Assembly: GCF_016658545.1 (NCBI RefSeq)
Contig: NZ_JACVZC010000023.1
Span: 1-64,000, forward strand
Reading direction: 5' to 3'
DNA from: Pseudomonas sp. S37
GTDB lineage: Bacteria > Pseudomonadota > Gammaproteobacteria > Pseudomonadales > Pseudomonadaceae
Length of the DNA stretch: 64,000 nt
Shown one piece after another: positions 1 through 10,138 of the stretch (its first letter is position 1; every line of letters starts with the position of its first letter). The notes beneath the pieces are model-generated. The model saw only the letters and a program-made list of their open reading frames with translations, searched no databases and was not told the origin of the DNA. Made by a program: the position numbers and the translations under genes.

Positions 1-11
1 GGTGGATGGCA

Positions 12-123
12 CCGGCTTTGCCGGTGTTCGCGGCTAAAGCCGCTCCTACATTTACAGCGTGAACCCGAAACCCGCGCGGTACCTGTGTAGGAGCGGCTTT
101 AGCCGCGAAGAGGCCCTGGCAGG
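12..123. repeat. REP inverted pair at window start
   Basis: Two REP copies face each other at about 12-50 and 86-123, with cores CGGCTAAAGCCGC and CGGCTTTAGCCGC and the flanking words CTCCTACA and TGTAGGAG. This is the AAAG variant of the P. putida-type REP. It lies just beyond the 3' end of yaaA, where such pairs can act as transcript-end structures (inference). Confidence 0.85.
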
Positions 124-124
124 C

Positions 125-904
125 TTACTCGGAGGGATGATCGCGCAAAAACACCAGATGATCCGCCTTGGACTGCTCGGCACTGTAATAGTACCCCTGC
201 ACATCGAACTGCTTGAGCTGCTCCGGGTCGCTGATGCGCTGCTGGATGACGAAGCGGCTCATCATGCCGCGGGCTTTCTTGGCGTAGAAACTGATGATCT
301 TGTACTGGCCGTTCTTCCAGTCCTTGAAGTCGACGTTGATCACCCGTGCGTTGAGGGCGCTGCGTTTCACTGCGCTGAAGTACTCGTTGCTGGCCAGGTT
401 CAGCAGCACGTCATCACCCTGCTCGGCCAGGGCCTGGTTCAGCCATTCGCTGATGCGCGTGCCCCAGAAGGCGTACAGGTCCTTGCCGCGGGCGTTGGCC
501 AGCTTGGTGCCCATCTCCAGGCGGTAGGGCTGCATCAGGTCGAGCGGGCGCAGCAGGCCGTACAGGCCCGAGAGCATGCGCAGGTGGTCCTGCGCGTAGC
601 TGAAATCGTCCTCGCCCAGGCTTTCGGCGTCGAGGCCGGTGTACACGTCACCCTTGAACGCCAGCAGTGCCTGCTTGGCATTGGCTGGGGTGAACTCAGG
701 CGTCCAGCTGCCGAAGCGCGCGGCATTCAGGCCGGCGAGCTTGTCGGACAGGTGCATCAGTTCGCTGATCTGCGCGGGCGACAGTTCGCGCAGTTGCTGG
801 ATCAGTGCCTGGGAGTCGTCCAGGTACTGGGGCAGGGTGAAACGCTCGGTCACAGGCTTGGTGTCGTAGTCGAGGGTCTTGGCGGGGGAAATCACCGTCA
901 GCAT
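125..904 (-). CDS. yaaA: Peroxide stress protein YaaA (DUF328/UPF0246)
   Basis: The 259-residue product opens with [17 protein letters not shown], the N-terminus of the YaaA/DUF328 family, and keeps the family blocks [26 protein letters not shown] and KKARGMMSR. The family length is about 255-260, so the protein is complete. A start six codons further upstream is open, but the conserved SPAKTL block sits right at residue 6 of the chosen ATG. In E. coli YaaA limits intracellular iron and oxidative DNA damage under peroxide stress and binds DNA; the same role is inferred here. The gene stands alone, convergent with nothing visible at the window edge and divergent from the secreted protein gene at 1042. 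A REP pair follows its stop. Confidence 0.93.
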   Translation of the reverse strand: MLTVISPAKTLDYDTKPVTERFTLPQYLDDSQALIQQLRELSPAQISELMHLSDKLAGLNAARFGSWTPEFTPANAKQALLAFKGDVYTGLDAESLGEDDFSYAQDHLRMLSGLYGLLRPLDLMQPYRLEMGTKLANARGKDLYAFWGTRISEWLNQALAEQGDDVLLNLASNEYFSAVKRSALNARVINVDFKDWKNGQYKIISFYAKKARGMMSRFVIQQRISDPEQLKQFDVQGYYYSAEQSKADHLVFLRDHPSE

Positions 905-1041
905 CGGGTCGGCTCCTGGCATCGTTGGTCGGGGATTCTACGGGGTGGGCGGTACAAGTCCAAACTATGGCGACGATAGTCACAGACCATGGCCGGTACA
1001 GGCGCTATAGTTCGCGTTTTGCCGTTACGGAGCCTTCCACC

Positions 1042-2169
1042 GTGCGCATTGCCTTTGCCTTGCTGGCCGCTCTGTCGAGCCTGGCCGTGCAAGCCGCCCC
1101 CGTACCCCCGGTCAGCCTCGACCGCAGCCTGTGGCCCGAGCAATTGAACAGCCCGGCGTTGTTCGATGTGGCATCGCGTGCAGAAATCCTTTCGTTCGCG
1201 CAAGTGCTGCACGAAAGCGAGCTGCTGGATGATGCGGCGCTGGCCACGCGGCTGGGCCTGCGGCAGATCAACTTGCAGAAGGTGCGCCAGGTGCGGGCGC
1301 GCCTGTGGCAGCGGTTGTGGGAGGGCTATCAACAGGCGCAACGCAGTTGCGAACAGGATGCGTCGTTCTGCTACCCGGTTGCCTCCATGGCAGATTTACG
1401 CACGCAGGCTGCGACGTTCGCGGCCGATGTCGGCACGTTCTATACCAGCTGGATCGAGCCGAGCCACCAGTTCCATGTGCGCTACCTGGACGAGCAACTG
1501 CGCAAGGCGGCCCTACTGCCGCAGACCAGCAGCGAAGTCGAGCGGCTGTCTTCACGCGAGCGCAACGGTGACGAACTGAACGACCGCATGTTCGTGCTGA
1601 GCTTCGTCGGCGGCCCTGGGCCTGAGGGTGGAAGTACCGATCTGCTGACTGATTATTTGCGCCGGCAGAAGCTCGAGGGCACATTCTTCGTACTCGGCAA
1701 CCGCCTGCAACAGCGCCGTGATGGCGGGGCCGCGAACACCTTGCGCGATCTCTATCGCGGGCAATGCGTGGGCATCCAGGGGTGGGAGTACCGCTCCCAT
1801 GCACAGTGGACCGGCTGGCAGGATTCCCTGCGGCGCAGCCAGGCGCGGGTCCAGGCCGACCTGCCGAAGCAATACGTGCCGCTGTTCCGGCCGCCCTATG
1901 GGCAACGCCGGGCCGATGGCGAGGCGTTCATGGCCAGCCAGCAATTGCGGGTGTCGTTGTGGGATATCGATGCCGAGGATGACGGTGCGCTGAGTGCAGA
2001 GGCCTCGGCGCAACGTGTACTGACCCTGATGCTGCTGTGGCGCAAGGGCGTGATCCAGTTCCATGACAGCCTGCCCAAGGCGCAGCCGGCAGTGGAGTGG
2101 TTGCTGCAAAACACCGCGCAGAGCGGCATTGGCTGGGAGGATTGCCGGGAATATGGATATAGCGAATAG
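1042..2169 (+). CDS. Secreted NodB-fold (polysaccharide deacetylase-like) protein, active site altered
   Basis: Starting from GTG 1042 gives 375 residues with an immediate signal peptide (hydrophobic core IAFALLAALSSLAVQA, cleavage near QAA). In-frame codons back to 925 are open but would bury the signal. The C-terminal half is a polysaccharide deacetylase (NodB) fold: the motif 3 block FRPPYGQRR, the motif 4-like LWDIDAEDD and the motif 5-like VIQFHD are recognisable. The usual motif 1 TFDDGP reads SFVGGPGP, so both the catalytic-base Asp and the metal Asp are missing, and motif 2 (H-T-x-x-H) reads as EYRSH with one of the two His gone. It may therefore bind a glycan or act by another mechanism rather than deacetylate. 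The N-terminal 190 residues are helical and not assigned. Periplasmic or secreted location is inferred from the signal. Confidence 0.75.
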   Translation: MRIAFALLAALSSLAVQAAPVPPVSLDRSLWPEQLNSPALFDVASRAEILSFAQVLHESELLDDAALATRLGLRQINLQKVRQVRARLWQRLWEGYQQAQRSCEQDASFCYPVASMADLRTQAATFAADVGTFYTSWIEPSHQFHVRYLDEQLRKAALLPQTSSEVERLSSRERNGDELNDRMFVLSFVGGPGPEGGSTDLLTDYLRRQKLEGTFFVLGNRLQQRRDGGAANTLRDLYRGQCVGIQGWEYRSHAQWTGWQDSLRRSQARVQADLPKQYVPLFRPPYGQRRADGEAFMASQQLRVSLWDIDAEDDGALSAEASAQRVLTLMLLWRKGVIQFHDSLPKAQPAVEWLLQNTAQSGIGWEDCREYGYSE

Positions 2170-2450
2170 AGGGTATGACTTCTGAGCGTAGTCCCGTCTG
2201 GCTTTGCCGCCAAGGGCCCTTCGTCATTCTGAAAAATAAACTTCAAAAACGCGTAAAAATGCTTTTTTTGGTCATGGTTTTTGCGGTATGAAGAAACCAG
2301 ACAGCCGATTCCTGCAGCACAGGTGGCGTCATCCAGGCCCACCTTGGCAGGTTCACTTCCCGCCCGTAGCAACGCGGATACGGGGAGCACGGCAGTCACT
2401 TTGCGGCGCAGCAGACCGCGCCGTGTGGCTTCGACATAAGGTGACCGAGT
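2170..2450. other. 281-bp gap upstream of phoH
   Basis: No gene is supported here. The first part (about 2225-2290) is clearly A+T-rich with runs of A and T. The rest is GC-rich and could form several short hairpins. An SD-like AAGGTGA at 2439-2445 precedes the phoH ATG at 2451. A leader RNA or small RNA is possible but nothing was recognised. Confidence 0.4.
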
Positions 2451-3845
2451 ATGGATGACCAAGGACGCAACCCTTCCTCCAGCAAGCCAATCCTCTATGT
2501 GCTCGATACCAACGTCCTGATTCACGACCCCAACGCATTACTCAACTTCGAGGAGCACCACGTCGCCATTCCGATGACGGTGCTGGAGGAACTCGACAAG
2601 CTCAAGACCGGTAAACAGACCATCGCCGCCGAATGCCGGCAGGCCATCCGCCTGATCGACCAGACCCTGGGTGACGCTTCGCCCAGTGATGTCGAACAGG
2701 GCGTGCCGATCCAGCGTAACAAGAGTGGGCCCAAGGGCTTCCTGTCCATCCTGATGAGCCCGCGCAACGAGCCCAGCAAGTTGCTGCCGGAAAACCTCAA
2801 CGACAACATCATCATCAACACCCTGCTCGAAGTCCGCAGCCGGCGTACCGACCTGGACGTTGTGCTGGTTACCAAAGACATCAACATGCGCCTGAAGGCG
2901 CGCGCTTGTGGCATCGCTGCCGAGGACTACAGCACCGACCAGTTGGTCGATGACGTGTCCTTGCTGTCCAAGGGTTACCATTCGGTCACCGGCTCGTTCT
3001 GGGACCGGGTCAGCAAGGTCGACACGCGCCAGGAGCGTGGCCGTACCTGGCACCGCGTGCAGATGATCGACAACCTGCCGGCGGTGCACATCAACGAGTT
3101 CATCATCGACGAGCAGGGCTTTGTCGGCTGGATCAAGGGCATCCGCAACGATGAACTGCTGCTGCTCGACCTGCACCAGGAGCCGTTGCTGCACCAGGAA
3201 GCCTGGGGCCTGAAACCGCGCGACATTCACCAGAGCCTGGCGCTGTTCGCCCTGCTCGACCCGGACATTCACCTGGTCAACCTGACCGGCGCTGCCGGTT
3301 CCGGTAAAACCATCCTGGCTCTGGCTGCCGCCATCGAGCAGACCATGGTCAGCAAGCGCTACCGGCGCATCATCGCCACCCGCAGCGTGCAGGGGCTGGA
3401 CCAGGAGATCGGCTTCCTGCCGGGTACCGAAGCAGAGAAAATGGAGCCTTGGCTGGGCGCCATCACCGACAACCTCGAAGCCTTGCACATGGATGACGAA
3501 AGCACCCATGGCAGCGTCGAGTACATCCTTGAGCGTGTGCCGCTGCAATTCAAGTCGCTGAACTACATCCGCGGTCGCAGCTTCCAGCAGAGCCTGATCC
3601 TGATCGACGAGTGCCAGAACCTGACGCCGCACCAGATGAAAACCATCATCACCCGTGCCGGCTCCGGGTCCAAGGTGGTCTGCCTGGGTAACCTGGCGCA
3701 GATCGACACCCCCTACCTGTCCGCGACCAGCTCGGGCCTGACCTACCTGACCGAGCGCTTCAAGGACTTCCCCCATGGCGTGCACATCACCCTGCAGGGC
3801 GTGCCCCGTTCGGTGCTGGCCGAGTACGCCGAGTCGCATTTGTAA
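2451..3845 (+). CDS. PhoH family ATPase with N-terminal PIN domain (PhoH2 type)
   Basis: This 464-residue protein joins an N-terminal PIN RNase domain to a C-terminal PhoH P-loop ATPase, the PhoH2 arrangement. The PIN domain begins with LYVLDTNVLIHDP (acidic D19) and continues with VLEELDKLK and the late acidic block VLVTKDINMRLKA near residue 140. The ATPase has Walker A GAAGSGKT at residues 280-287, a Walker B-type LILIDECQN near 383-391, and the PhoH-typical GFLPGTEAEKM. PhoH2 proteins from other bacteria are ATP-dependent RNA helicase/RNases, which is the inferred role. The ATG at 2451 follows a good SD. A REP pair follows the stop and separates the gene from moaC. It is not the shorter ybeY-linked phoH. 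Confidence 0.9.
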   Translation: MDDQGRNPSSSKPILYVLDTNVLIHDPNALLNFEEHHVAIPMTVLEELDKLKTGKQTIAAECRQAIRLIDQTLGDASPSDVEQGVPIQRNKSGPKGFLSILMSPRNEPSKLLPENLNDNIIINTLLEVRSRRTDLDVVLVTKDINMRLKARACGIAAEDYSTDQLVDDVSLLSKGYHSVTGSFWDRVSKVDTRQERGRTWHRVQMIDNLPAVHINEFIIDEQGFVGWIKGIRNDELLLLDLHQEPLLHQEAWGLKPRDIHQSLALFALLDPDIHLVNLTGAAGSGKTILALAAAIEQTMVSKRYRRIIATRSVQGLDQEIGFLPGTEAEKMEPWLGAITDNLEALHMDDESTHGSVEYILERVPLQFKSLNYIRGRSFQQSLILIDECQNLTPHQMKTIITRAGSGSKVVCLGNLAQIDTPYLSATSSGLTYLTERFKDFPHGVHITLQGVPRSVLAEYAESHL

Positions 3846-3849
3846 CCAT

Positions 3850-3933
3850 CGCCGGCCTCTTCGCGGGTAAACCCGCTCCTACAGGATCTGCACCCTACCT
3901 GTAGGAGCGGGTTCACCCGCGAAGGGGCCGAAC
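3850..3933. repeat. REP inverted pair
   Basis: Copies at 3851-3885 (GGCCTCTTCGCGGGTAAACC...) and 3898-3932 (its near reverse complement) are separated by about 12 bp. The pair lies between the phoH stop and moaC. Confidence 0.9.
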
Positions 3934-4006
3934 CTGCCGACACATACCTCTGCTCAAACCTGACCCACAGGTTTACACTGCAGGCTCCCTTCACAGGAGC
4001 AGAGCA

Positions 4007-4477
4007 GTGCTGACACATCTTGATTCCCAGGGGCGGGCCAACATGGTCGACGTCACTGAAAAGGCCGTGACCGAGCGCGAGGCCACCGCCGAGGCACGGG
4101 TGCGCATGTTGCCGCAGACCCTGCAGATGATCGTCGATGGTGAACACCCCAAGGGCGATGTGTTCGCCGTGGCGCGCATTGCCGGTATCCAGGCGGCGAA
4201 GAAGACCAGCGACCTGATCCCGCTGTGCCACCCGCTGATGCTGACCAGCGTCAAAGTCGAACTCAGCGCCGATGGCGCGGACGCCGTGCGTATCGTCGCC
4301 CGCTGCAAGCTGGCCGGGCAGACCGGTGTGGAGATGGAGGCACTGACCGCCGCCAGCGTGGCTGCGCTGACGATCTATGACATGTGCAAGGCTGTGGATA
4401 AAGGCATGGTCATCGAGCAGGTGCGCCTGCTGGAAAAGCTGGGCGGCAAGAGCGGCCACTACAAGGTGCAGGCGTGA
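4007..4477 (+). CDS. moaC: Cyclic pyranopterin monophosphate synthase MoaC
   Basis: MoaC converts the MoaA product (3',8-cyclo-7,8-dihydro-GTP) to cyclic pyranopterin monophosphate in molybdenum cofactor synthesis. The 156 residues match the family length and carry the signature blocks [18 protein letters not shown] and [23 protein letters not shown], which hold the active-site His, Asp and Lys residues. Translation starts at GTG 4007, ten bases after AGGAGC. The stop overlaps the moaD ATG by one base (TGATG), so moaC-moaD-moaE form one operon. moaA and moaB are not in the window. Confidence 0.96.
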   Translation: MLTHLDSQGRANMVDVTEKAVTEREATAEARVRMLPQTLQMIVDGEHPKGDVFAVARIAGIQAAKKTSDLIPLCHPLMLTSVKVELSADGADAVRIVARCKLAGQTGVEMEALTAASVAALTIYDMCKAVDKGMVIEQVRLLEKLGGKSGHYKVQA

Positions 4478-4722
4478 TGAAAGTCAAAGTGATGTTCTTC
4501 GCTCGTTACCGCGAGTTGCTGGGCGTGGATGCCGAGCGGGTGGAAGGTGAGTTCAAGGTTGTCGACGATGTGCGCCGGGCATTGCTGGGCAAGGGCGGGC
4601 ACTATGAACTGCTGGCCGAGCAGAACCTGATGTGCGCGCGCAACGAAGAATTGTGCAAGCTCGATGAGCCGCTGGAAGATGGCGACGAAGTGGCGTTCTT
4701 CCCGCCGGTGACCGGAGGCTGA
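4477..4722 (+). CDS. moaD: Molybdopterin synthase small subunit MoaD
   Basis: This 81-residue beta-grasp sulfur carrier begins [16 protein letters not shown] and ends in VTGG. The C-terminal Gly-Gly is the site of adenylation and thiocarboxylation, and the tail inserts into MoaE to deliver sulfur to cyclic pyranopterin monophosphate. The ATG at 4477 overlaps the moaC stop; a GTG one codon earlier (4474) is also open but less likely. Two bases separate its stop from moaE, consistent with translational coupling of the two subunits. Confidence 0.95.
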   Translation: MKVKVMFFARYRELLGVDAERVEGEFKVVDDVRRALLGKGGHYELLAEQNLMCARNEELCKLDEPLEDGDEVAFFPPVTGG

Positions 4723-4724
4723 AC

Positions 4725-5171
4725 ATGGCAGTGCGAGTGCAGGAACGCGCGTTCGACCCGGGGGCCGAGACCAATGCCATGCATGCGGCCAACGTGGGTG
4801 TGGGCGCGGTGGTCGGCTTTGTCGGTTATGTGCGGGACTTCAATGATGGCCGCGAAGTGGCGGGGATGTTCCTTGAACACTACCCGGGCATGACCGAAAA
4901 GGCCCTGGCCAAGATCGTGGTCGAGGCCGAGCAGCGCTGGCCGTTGCTGAAAGTGGAAGTGCTGCACCGCATCGGTGCGCTGGAGCCGGGTGAGCCGATT
5001 GTGTTCGTCGGCGTGGCCAGTGCCCATCGGCAGGCGGCATTCGATGCCTGCAATTTCATCATGGACTACCTGAAGACCCGGGCGCCGTTCTGGAAGAAGG
5101 AAAATACCCAGGAAGGGCCTAGGTGGGTGGAAGGCAGGCAGAGCGACCAGGATGCTGCTGAGCGCTGGTAG
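4725..5171 (+). CDS. moaE: Molybdopterin synthase catalytic subunit MoaE
   Basis: MoaE forms a heterotetramer with MoaD and builds the dithiolene of molybdopterin. The 148-residue product shows the family blocks GAVVGFVGYVRDFNDG, LEHYPGMTEKAL, VLHRIGALEPGE (with the conserved HR) and KTRAPFWKKE, which includes the catalytic Lys. The length is normal. It is the last gene of moaCDE and is followed by a REP pair convergent with rhlB. Confidence 0.96.
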   Translation: MAVRVQERAFDPGAETNAMHAANVGVGAVVGFVGYVRDFNDGREVAGMFLEHYPGMTEKALAKIVVEAEQRWPLLKVEVLHRIGALEPGEPIVFVGVASAHRQAAFDACNFIMDYLKTRAPFWKKENTQEGPRWVEGRQSDQDAAERW

Positions 5172-5183
5172 ATTCTTGTTTGA

Positions 5184-5296
5184 TGGCCGGGGCTTTGCCC
5201 CGGTTCGCGGGTAAACCCGCTCCCACAGTTGCTGCACAGGTTTCGGAAGCTGTGGAGTACCTGTGGGAGCGGGTTTACCCGCGAAGAGGCCGGCAC
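5184..5296. repeat. REP inverted pair
   Basis: Copies at about 5186-5228 and 5259-5295 surround a 30-bp spacer, between the convergent ends of moaE and rhlB. The left copy is extended by GGGGCTTTGCCCC, itself a small hairpin. Confidence 0.9.
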
Positions 5297-5299
5297 AGT

Positions 5300-6763
5300 T
5301 CAGTGATGCTTGCGCGGCACCGGCTTCAGCAGCTCATCCGGCGGCATTTCGCACTTGATCTTGCGCCCCAGCAATTCTTCGATCGCCGGCAGCTGATAAG
5401 AATCATCCTCCCCGGCAAAGCTGATCGACACACCACTGGTACCGGCACGGCCGGTACGGCCAATGCGGTGCACGTAGTCGTCCGGGTCTTCCGGCAGGGT
5501 GAAGTTGATCACGTGGCTGATGCCATCGATGTGAATGCCACGCCCGGCCACGTCGGTGGCCACCAGCACGGTGATGCGCCCTTCGCGGAAGCTCTCCAGG
5601 GTACGAATGCGCTTGTGCTGCGGCACGTCGCCCGACAGCTGGGCGGCATTGATGCCGTCGCGCACCAGTTTTTCCTCGATGCGGCGTACTTCGTCCTTGC
5701 GGTTGGCAAACACCATCACCCGTTCCCATTTGTTCTGGGTCACCAGGTTGTACAGCAGCTTGTACTTGTCGCTGCCGGCCACGGCGTACACATGCTGTTC
5801 GACCGTTTCGCTGGCCACGTTCTCCGGCTCGATCTCGACGATGGCCGGGTTGGTGGTCCACTGCTTGGCCAGGTTCATCACGTCGTCGGTGAAAGTGGCG
5901 GAGAACAGCAGGGTCTGGCGCTCGCTTTTCGGCGGCGTCTGGCGAATGATCTGGCGCACTTGCGGAATGAAGCCCATGTCCAGCATGCGGTCGGCTTCGT
6001 CCAGCACCATCACCTCGACCATGTCCAGGTGCACCTCGCCGCGCTGGTTGAAGTCCAGCAGGCGGCCCGGGGTGGCCACCAGGATGTCGCAGTGGCGCGC
6101 TTCCAGGGCCTTTAGCTGCTTGTCGAAGTCCATGCCGCCGACGAAGCTCATCACGTTCAGGCCGGTGTACTTGGTCAGGGCCGCGGCGTCCTTGGCGATC
6201 TGCACCACCAGCTCGCGGGTTGGCGCGATGATCAGCGCGCGTGGCTCGCCCATGTAGCGTTCCTTGGGCGGTGGCGTCTGCTGCAGCTGGGAAATGATCG
6301 AGATCAGGAACGCGGCAGTTTTGCCGGTACCGGTCTGGGCCCGGCCAATGGCGTCCTGGCCACGCAGGGTGAAGCCCAGTACCTGCGCCTGGATCGGCGT
6401 GCAGTACGGGAAGCCCAGGTCGTGGATGGCGTGCATCAGCTCGTTGGACAGCTTGAAGTCGTGGAAGCGGGTCTTGCCTTCCTGCGGCTCGACCACGAAG
6501 TCTTCCGGCTTCCACAGGCTGGCCTGCGGCTTGGGCTTGCGCTCGCGACGCGGTTTGTCCTTGGCCGGTTTCTCGGTAGCTGGCGTAACGGCGGCAGGCT
6601 GTTCAGCCTTGGGAGCAGGGCTGGCGTGCGCGGCGGCCGGTATGGCTGCAGGCCGGGCCTCGCTGGCGGGCGCGGGCGCCGGTGGCGTCACGCTGGCAGC
6701 AGGAGCGACGGCCTGTGGCGCGGCGTCTCCCTTGCCGAATATTTTCTTGAGTGCCTTGAGCAC
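5300..6763 (-). CDS. rhlB: DEAD-box ATP-dependent RNA helicase RhlB
   Basis: The 487-residue protein has all helicase superfamily 2 motifs: the Q motif region ([10 protein letters not shown]), Walker [18 protein letters not shown], the DEAD box [13 protein letters not shown], motif [18 protein letters not shown] and [10 protein letters not shown]. The core matches RhlB-type helicases that unwind RNA for degradation. The first 95 or so residues are a low-complexity Ala/Pro/Lys-rich extension ([13 protein letters not shown]) not present in E. coli RhlB, probably disordered and RNA- or partner-binding (inference). It starts at GTG 6763; the [10 protein letters not shown] head is a plausible amphipathic start. 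It is transcribed alone, and whether it joins a degradosome here cannot be read from sequence. Confidence 0.9.
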   Translation of the reverse strand: MLKALKKIFGKGDAAPQAVAPAASVTPPAPAPASEARPAAIPAAAHASPAPKAEQPAAVTPATEKPAKDKPRRERKPKPQASLWKPEDFVVEPQEGKTRFHDFKLSNELMHAIHDLGFPYCTPIQAQVLGFTLRGQDAIGRAQTGTGKTAAFLISIISQLQQTPPPKERYMGEPRALIIAPTRELVVQIAKDAAALTKYTGLNVMSFVGGMDFDKQLKALEARHCDILVATPGRLLDFNQRGEVHLDMVEVMVLDEADRMLDMGFIPQVRQIIRQTPPKSERQTLLFSATFTDDVMNLAKQWTTNPAIVEIEPENVASETVEQHVYAVAGSDKYKLLYNLVTQNKWERVMVFANRKDEVRRIEEKLVRDGINAAQLSGDVPQHKRIRTLESFREGRITVLVATDVAGRGIHIDGISHVINFTLPEDPDDYVHRIGRTGRAGTSGVSISFAGEDDSYQLPAIEELLGRKIKCEMPPDELLKPVPRKHH

Positions 6764-6864
6764 GATCGTCTCATCAACTGGTTAAGGAATGTACGCCGGG
6801 CAGTGTAATGCAAGATTCGGGCGCGGCGTAGCGGAATAGCCCTACAACTACAAGCGGTAGGCGC

Positions 6865-7853
<989 letters not shown>

Positions 7854-8882
7854 ATGAACGTGTTGAAAACCACCCTGGCAGTCCTTACCGCTGCCGCCGC
7901 GCTGGGCGCCGTGAGCACTGCCCAGGCCGGCGCCACCCTGGATGCGGTAAAGAAGAAGGGCTTCGTCCAGTGTGGCGTGAGCGACGGCCTTCCAGGCTTC
8001 TCGGTACCTGATGCGCAAGGCAAGATCGTCGGCATCGACGCCGATGTGTGCCGCGCCGTAGCCGCCGCCGTGTTCGGCGATGCGACCAAGGTCAAGTTCA
8101 GCCAGCTCAACGCCAAGGAACGCTTCACTGCGCTGCAGTCGGGCGAAGTCGACGTGCTGTCGCGCAACACCACCTGGACCAGCTCGCGCGACGCCGGCAT
8201 GGGCCTGGTGTTCGCCGGTGTCACCTACTATGACGGCGTCGGCTTCCTGGTCAACAAGAAGCTGGGGGTTTCCAGCGCCAAGGAGCTGGACGGCGCGACC
8301 ATCTGCATCCAGGCCGGTACCACCACCGAGCTGAACGTGTCGGACTTCTTCCGTGCCAATGGCCTGAAGTACACCCCGATCACCTTCGATACTTCTGACG
8401 AGAGCGCCAAGTCGCTGGAGTCCGGCCGTTGCGACGTGCTGACGTCGGACAAGTCGCAGCTGTTCGCCCAGCGTTCCAAGCTGGCGGCGCCGACCGACTA
8501 TGTGGTGTTGCCGGAAACCATCTCCAAGGAGCCGCTGGGCCCGGTAGTGCGCAAGGGCGACGAAGAGTGGTTCAGCATCGTCAAGTGGACCCTGTTCGCC
8601 ATGCTCAACGCCGAAGAGGCAGGCATCACCTCGAAGAACGTCGAGGCTGAAGCCAAAGCCACCAAGAACCCGGATGTTGCCCGCCTGCTGGGTGGCGACG
8701 GTGAGTACGGCAAGGACCTCAAGCTGCCCAAAGACTGGGTAGTGCAGATCGTCAAGCAAGTCGGCAACTACGGCGAAGTGTTCGAGAAGAACCTGGGCCA
8801 GAGCACCGACCTGAAGATCGACCGTGGCATGAACGCCCTGTGGAACAACGGCGGCATCCAGTACGCGCCACCTGTGCGCTGA
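7854..8882 (+). CDS. aapJ: General L-amino-acid ABC transporter, periplasmic binding protein AapJ
   Basis: The 342-residue precursor has a signal peptide (MNVLKTTLAVLTAAAALGA, cleavage after AQA near residue 24) and the family 3 solute-binding fold seen in AapJ/BztA: GKIVGIDADVCRAVAAAVFGD, the ligand-clamp block VLSRNTTWTSSRDAGMGL, and ATICIQAGTTTEL. It would capture L-amino acids in the periplasm and deliver them to AapQM. An SD (GGAGG) lies just before ATG 7854. It is the first gene of aapJQMP and, as usual, is separated from aapQ by a gap (67 bp). Confidence 0.95.
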   Translation: MNVLKTTLAVLTAAAALGAVSTAQAGATLDAVKKKGFVQCGVSDGLPGFSVPDAQGKIVGIDADVCRAVAAAVFGDATKVKFSQLNAKERFTALQSGEVDVLSRNTTWTSSRDAGMGLVFAGVTYYDGVGFLVNKKLGVSSAKELDGATICIQAGTTTELNVSDFFRANGLKYTPITFDTSDESAKSLESGRCDVLTSDKSQLFAQRSKLAAPTDYVVLPETISKEPLGPVVRKGDEEWFSIVKWTLFAMLNAEEAGITSKNVEAEAKATKNPDVARLLGGDGEYGKDLKLPKDWVVQIVKQVGNYGEVFEKNLGQSTDLKIDRGMNALWNNGGIQYAPPVR

Positions 8883-8949
8883 TGGTTGCACCCTGCGGCG
8901 GCATCCGGCCGCCGCAGGTTGTTCGAATCCCTATTTTTCGGGGCATTTC

Positions 8950-10128
8950 ATGCAAAATCAAATTGGCGCACCCAAGGGGCTTTCCCTGAGCGACCCGCGC
9001 GTGCGCGCCTGGCTGTTCCAGATACTCACGATCGTCTTCGTGGTCGGCTTGGGCTGGTACCTGTTCCACAACACCCAGACCAACCTGCAGCACCGGGGTA
9101 TCACCTCGGGTTTCGACTTTCTTGACCGTAGCGCCGGCTTTGGCATCGCCCAGCACCTGATCCCCTATGTGGAATCCGACAGTTATGCGCGGGTGTTTGT
9201 CATCGGCCTGCTCAATACCCTGCTGGTCACCTTCATTGGCGTCATCCTGGCGACCATCCTGGGGTTCATCATTGGTGTGGCGCGGTTGTCACCGAACTGG
9301 ATGATCAACAAGCTGGCGACTGTGTATGTGGAAACCTTCCGCAACATCCCGCCGCTGCTGCAGATCCTGTTCTGGTATTTCGCCGTGTTCCTGACCCTGC
9401 CGGGACCGCGGGGCAGCATCAACATCGACGACCTGTTCTTCATCAGCAACCGCGGCCTGAACATGCCGGGCGCGTCCATGGCCGAAGGCTTCTGGCCGTT
9501 CGCCGTAGCCCTGGCGGTGGCGATTGTCGCGATCGTGCTGATGGTGCGCTTCGCCAACAAGCGCTTTGACGAGACCGGTGTGCCGTTTCACAAGTTCTGG
9601 GTCGGGCTGGCGTTGCTCATCGTCATTCCAGGCCTGAGCGTGCTGCTGTTCGGCAGCCCGGTCAGATGGGAAGTGCCGCAGCTCAAGGGCTTCAACTTTG
9701 TCGGTGGCTGGGTGCTGATCCCCGAGCTGCTGGCGTTGACCCTGGCGCTGACTATTTATACGGCTGCCTTCATCGCCGAAATCGTGCGCTCCGGTATCCG
9801 TTCGGTCAGCCATGGCCAGACCGAAGCCGCGCGCTCGCTCGGCCTGCGCGAGGGCCCGACCCTGCGCAAGGTGATCATCCCCCAGGCACTGCGGGTGATC
9901 ATTCCGCCGCTGACCAGCCAGTACCTGAACCTGGCGAAGAACTCGTCGCTGGCGGCCGGTATCGGCTACCCGGAGATGGTCTCGCTGTTCGCCGGTACCG
10001 TACTCAACCAGACCGGCCAGGCCATCGAGGTGATTGCCATCACCATGAGTGTCTATCTCGCCATCAGCATCAGCATTTCGCTGCTGATGAACTGGTACAA
10101 CAAGCGCATTGCGCTGATCGAGCGGTGA
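8950..10128 (+). CDS. aapQ: Amino-acid ABC transporter permease AapQ
   Basis: The 392-residue inner-membrane permease belongs to the HisMQ family in its long AapQ/BztB form. The N-terminal block SDPRVRAWLFQILTIVFVVG leads into the first membrane helix, and a long insert separates the early helices from the conserved transport domain. The EAA loop that contacts the ATPase reads HGQTEAARSLGLREGPTLRKV. It pairs with AapM to form the channel. Its stop lies 10 bases before aapM. Confidence 0.95.
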   Translation: MQNQIGAPKGLSLSDPRVRAWLFQILTIVFVVGLGWYLFHNTQTNLQHRGITSGFDFLDRSAGFGIAQHLIPYVESDSYARVFVIGLLNTLLVTFIGVILATILGFIIGVARLSPNWMINKLATVYVETFRNIPPLLQILFWYFAVFLTLPGPRGSINIDDLFFISNRGLNMPGASMAEGFWPFAVALAVAIVAIVLMVRFANKRFDETGVPFHKFWVGLALLIVIPGLSVLLFGSPVRWEVPQLKGFNFVGGWVLIPELLALTLALTIYTAAFIAEIVRSGIRSVSHGQTEAARSLGLREGPTLRKVIIPQALRVIIPPLTSQYLNLAKNSSLAAGIGYPEMVSLFAGTVLNQTGQAIEVIAITMSVYLAISISISLLMNWYNKRIALIER

Positions 10129-10138
10129 GGATACGCCC

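Noticed and set aside
59..979. Long plus-strand frame opposite yaaA
   Set aside because: It is an antisense shadow of yaaA with no family features and begins in a REP.
2538..3839. 433-codon minus frame across phoH
   Set aside because: Antisense shadow caused by high third-position GC; the plus-strand product has all PIN and PhoH motifs.
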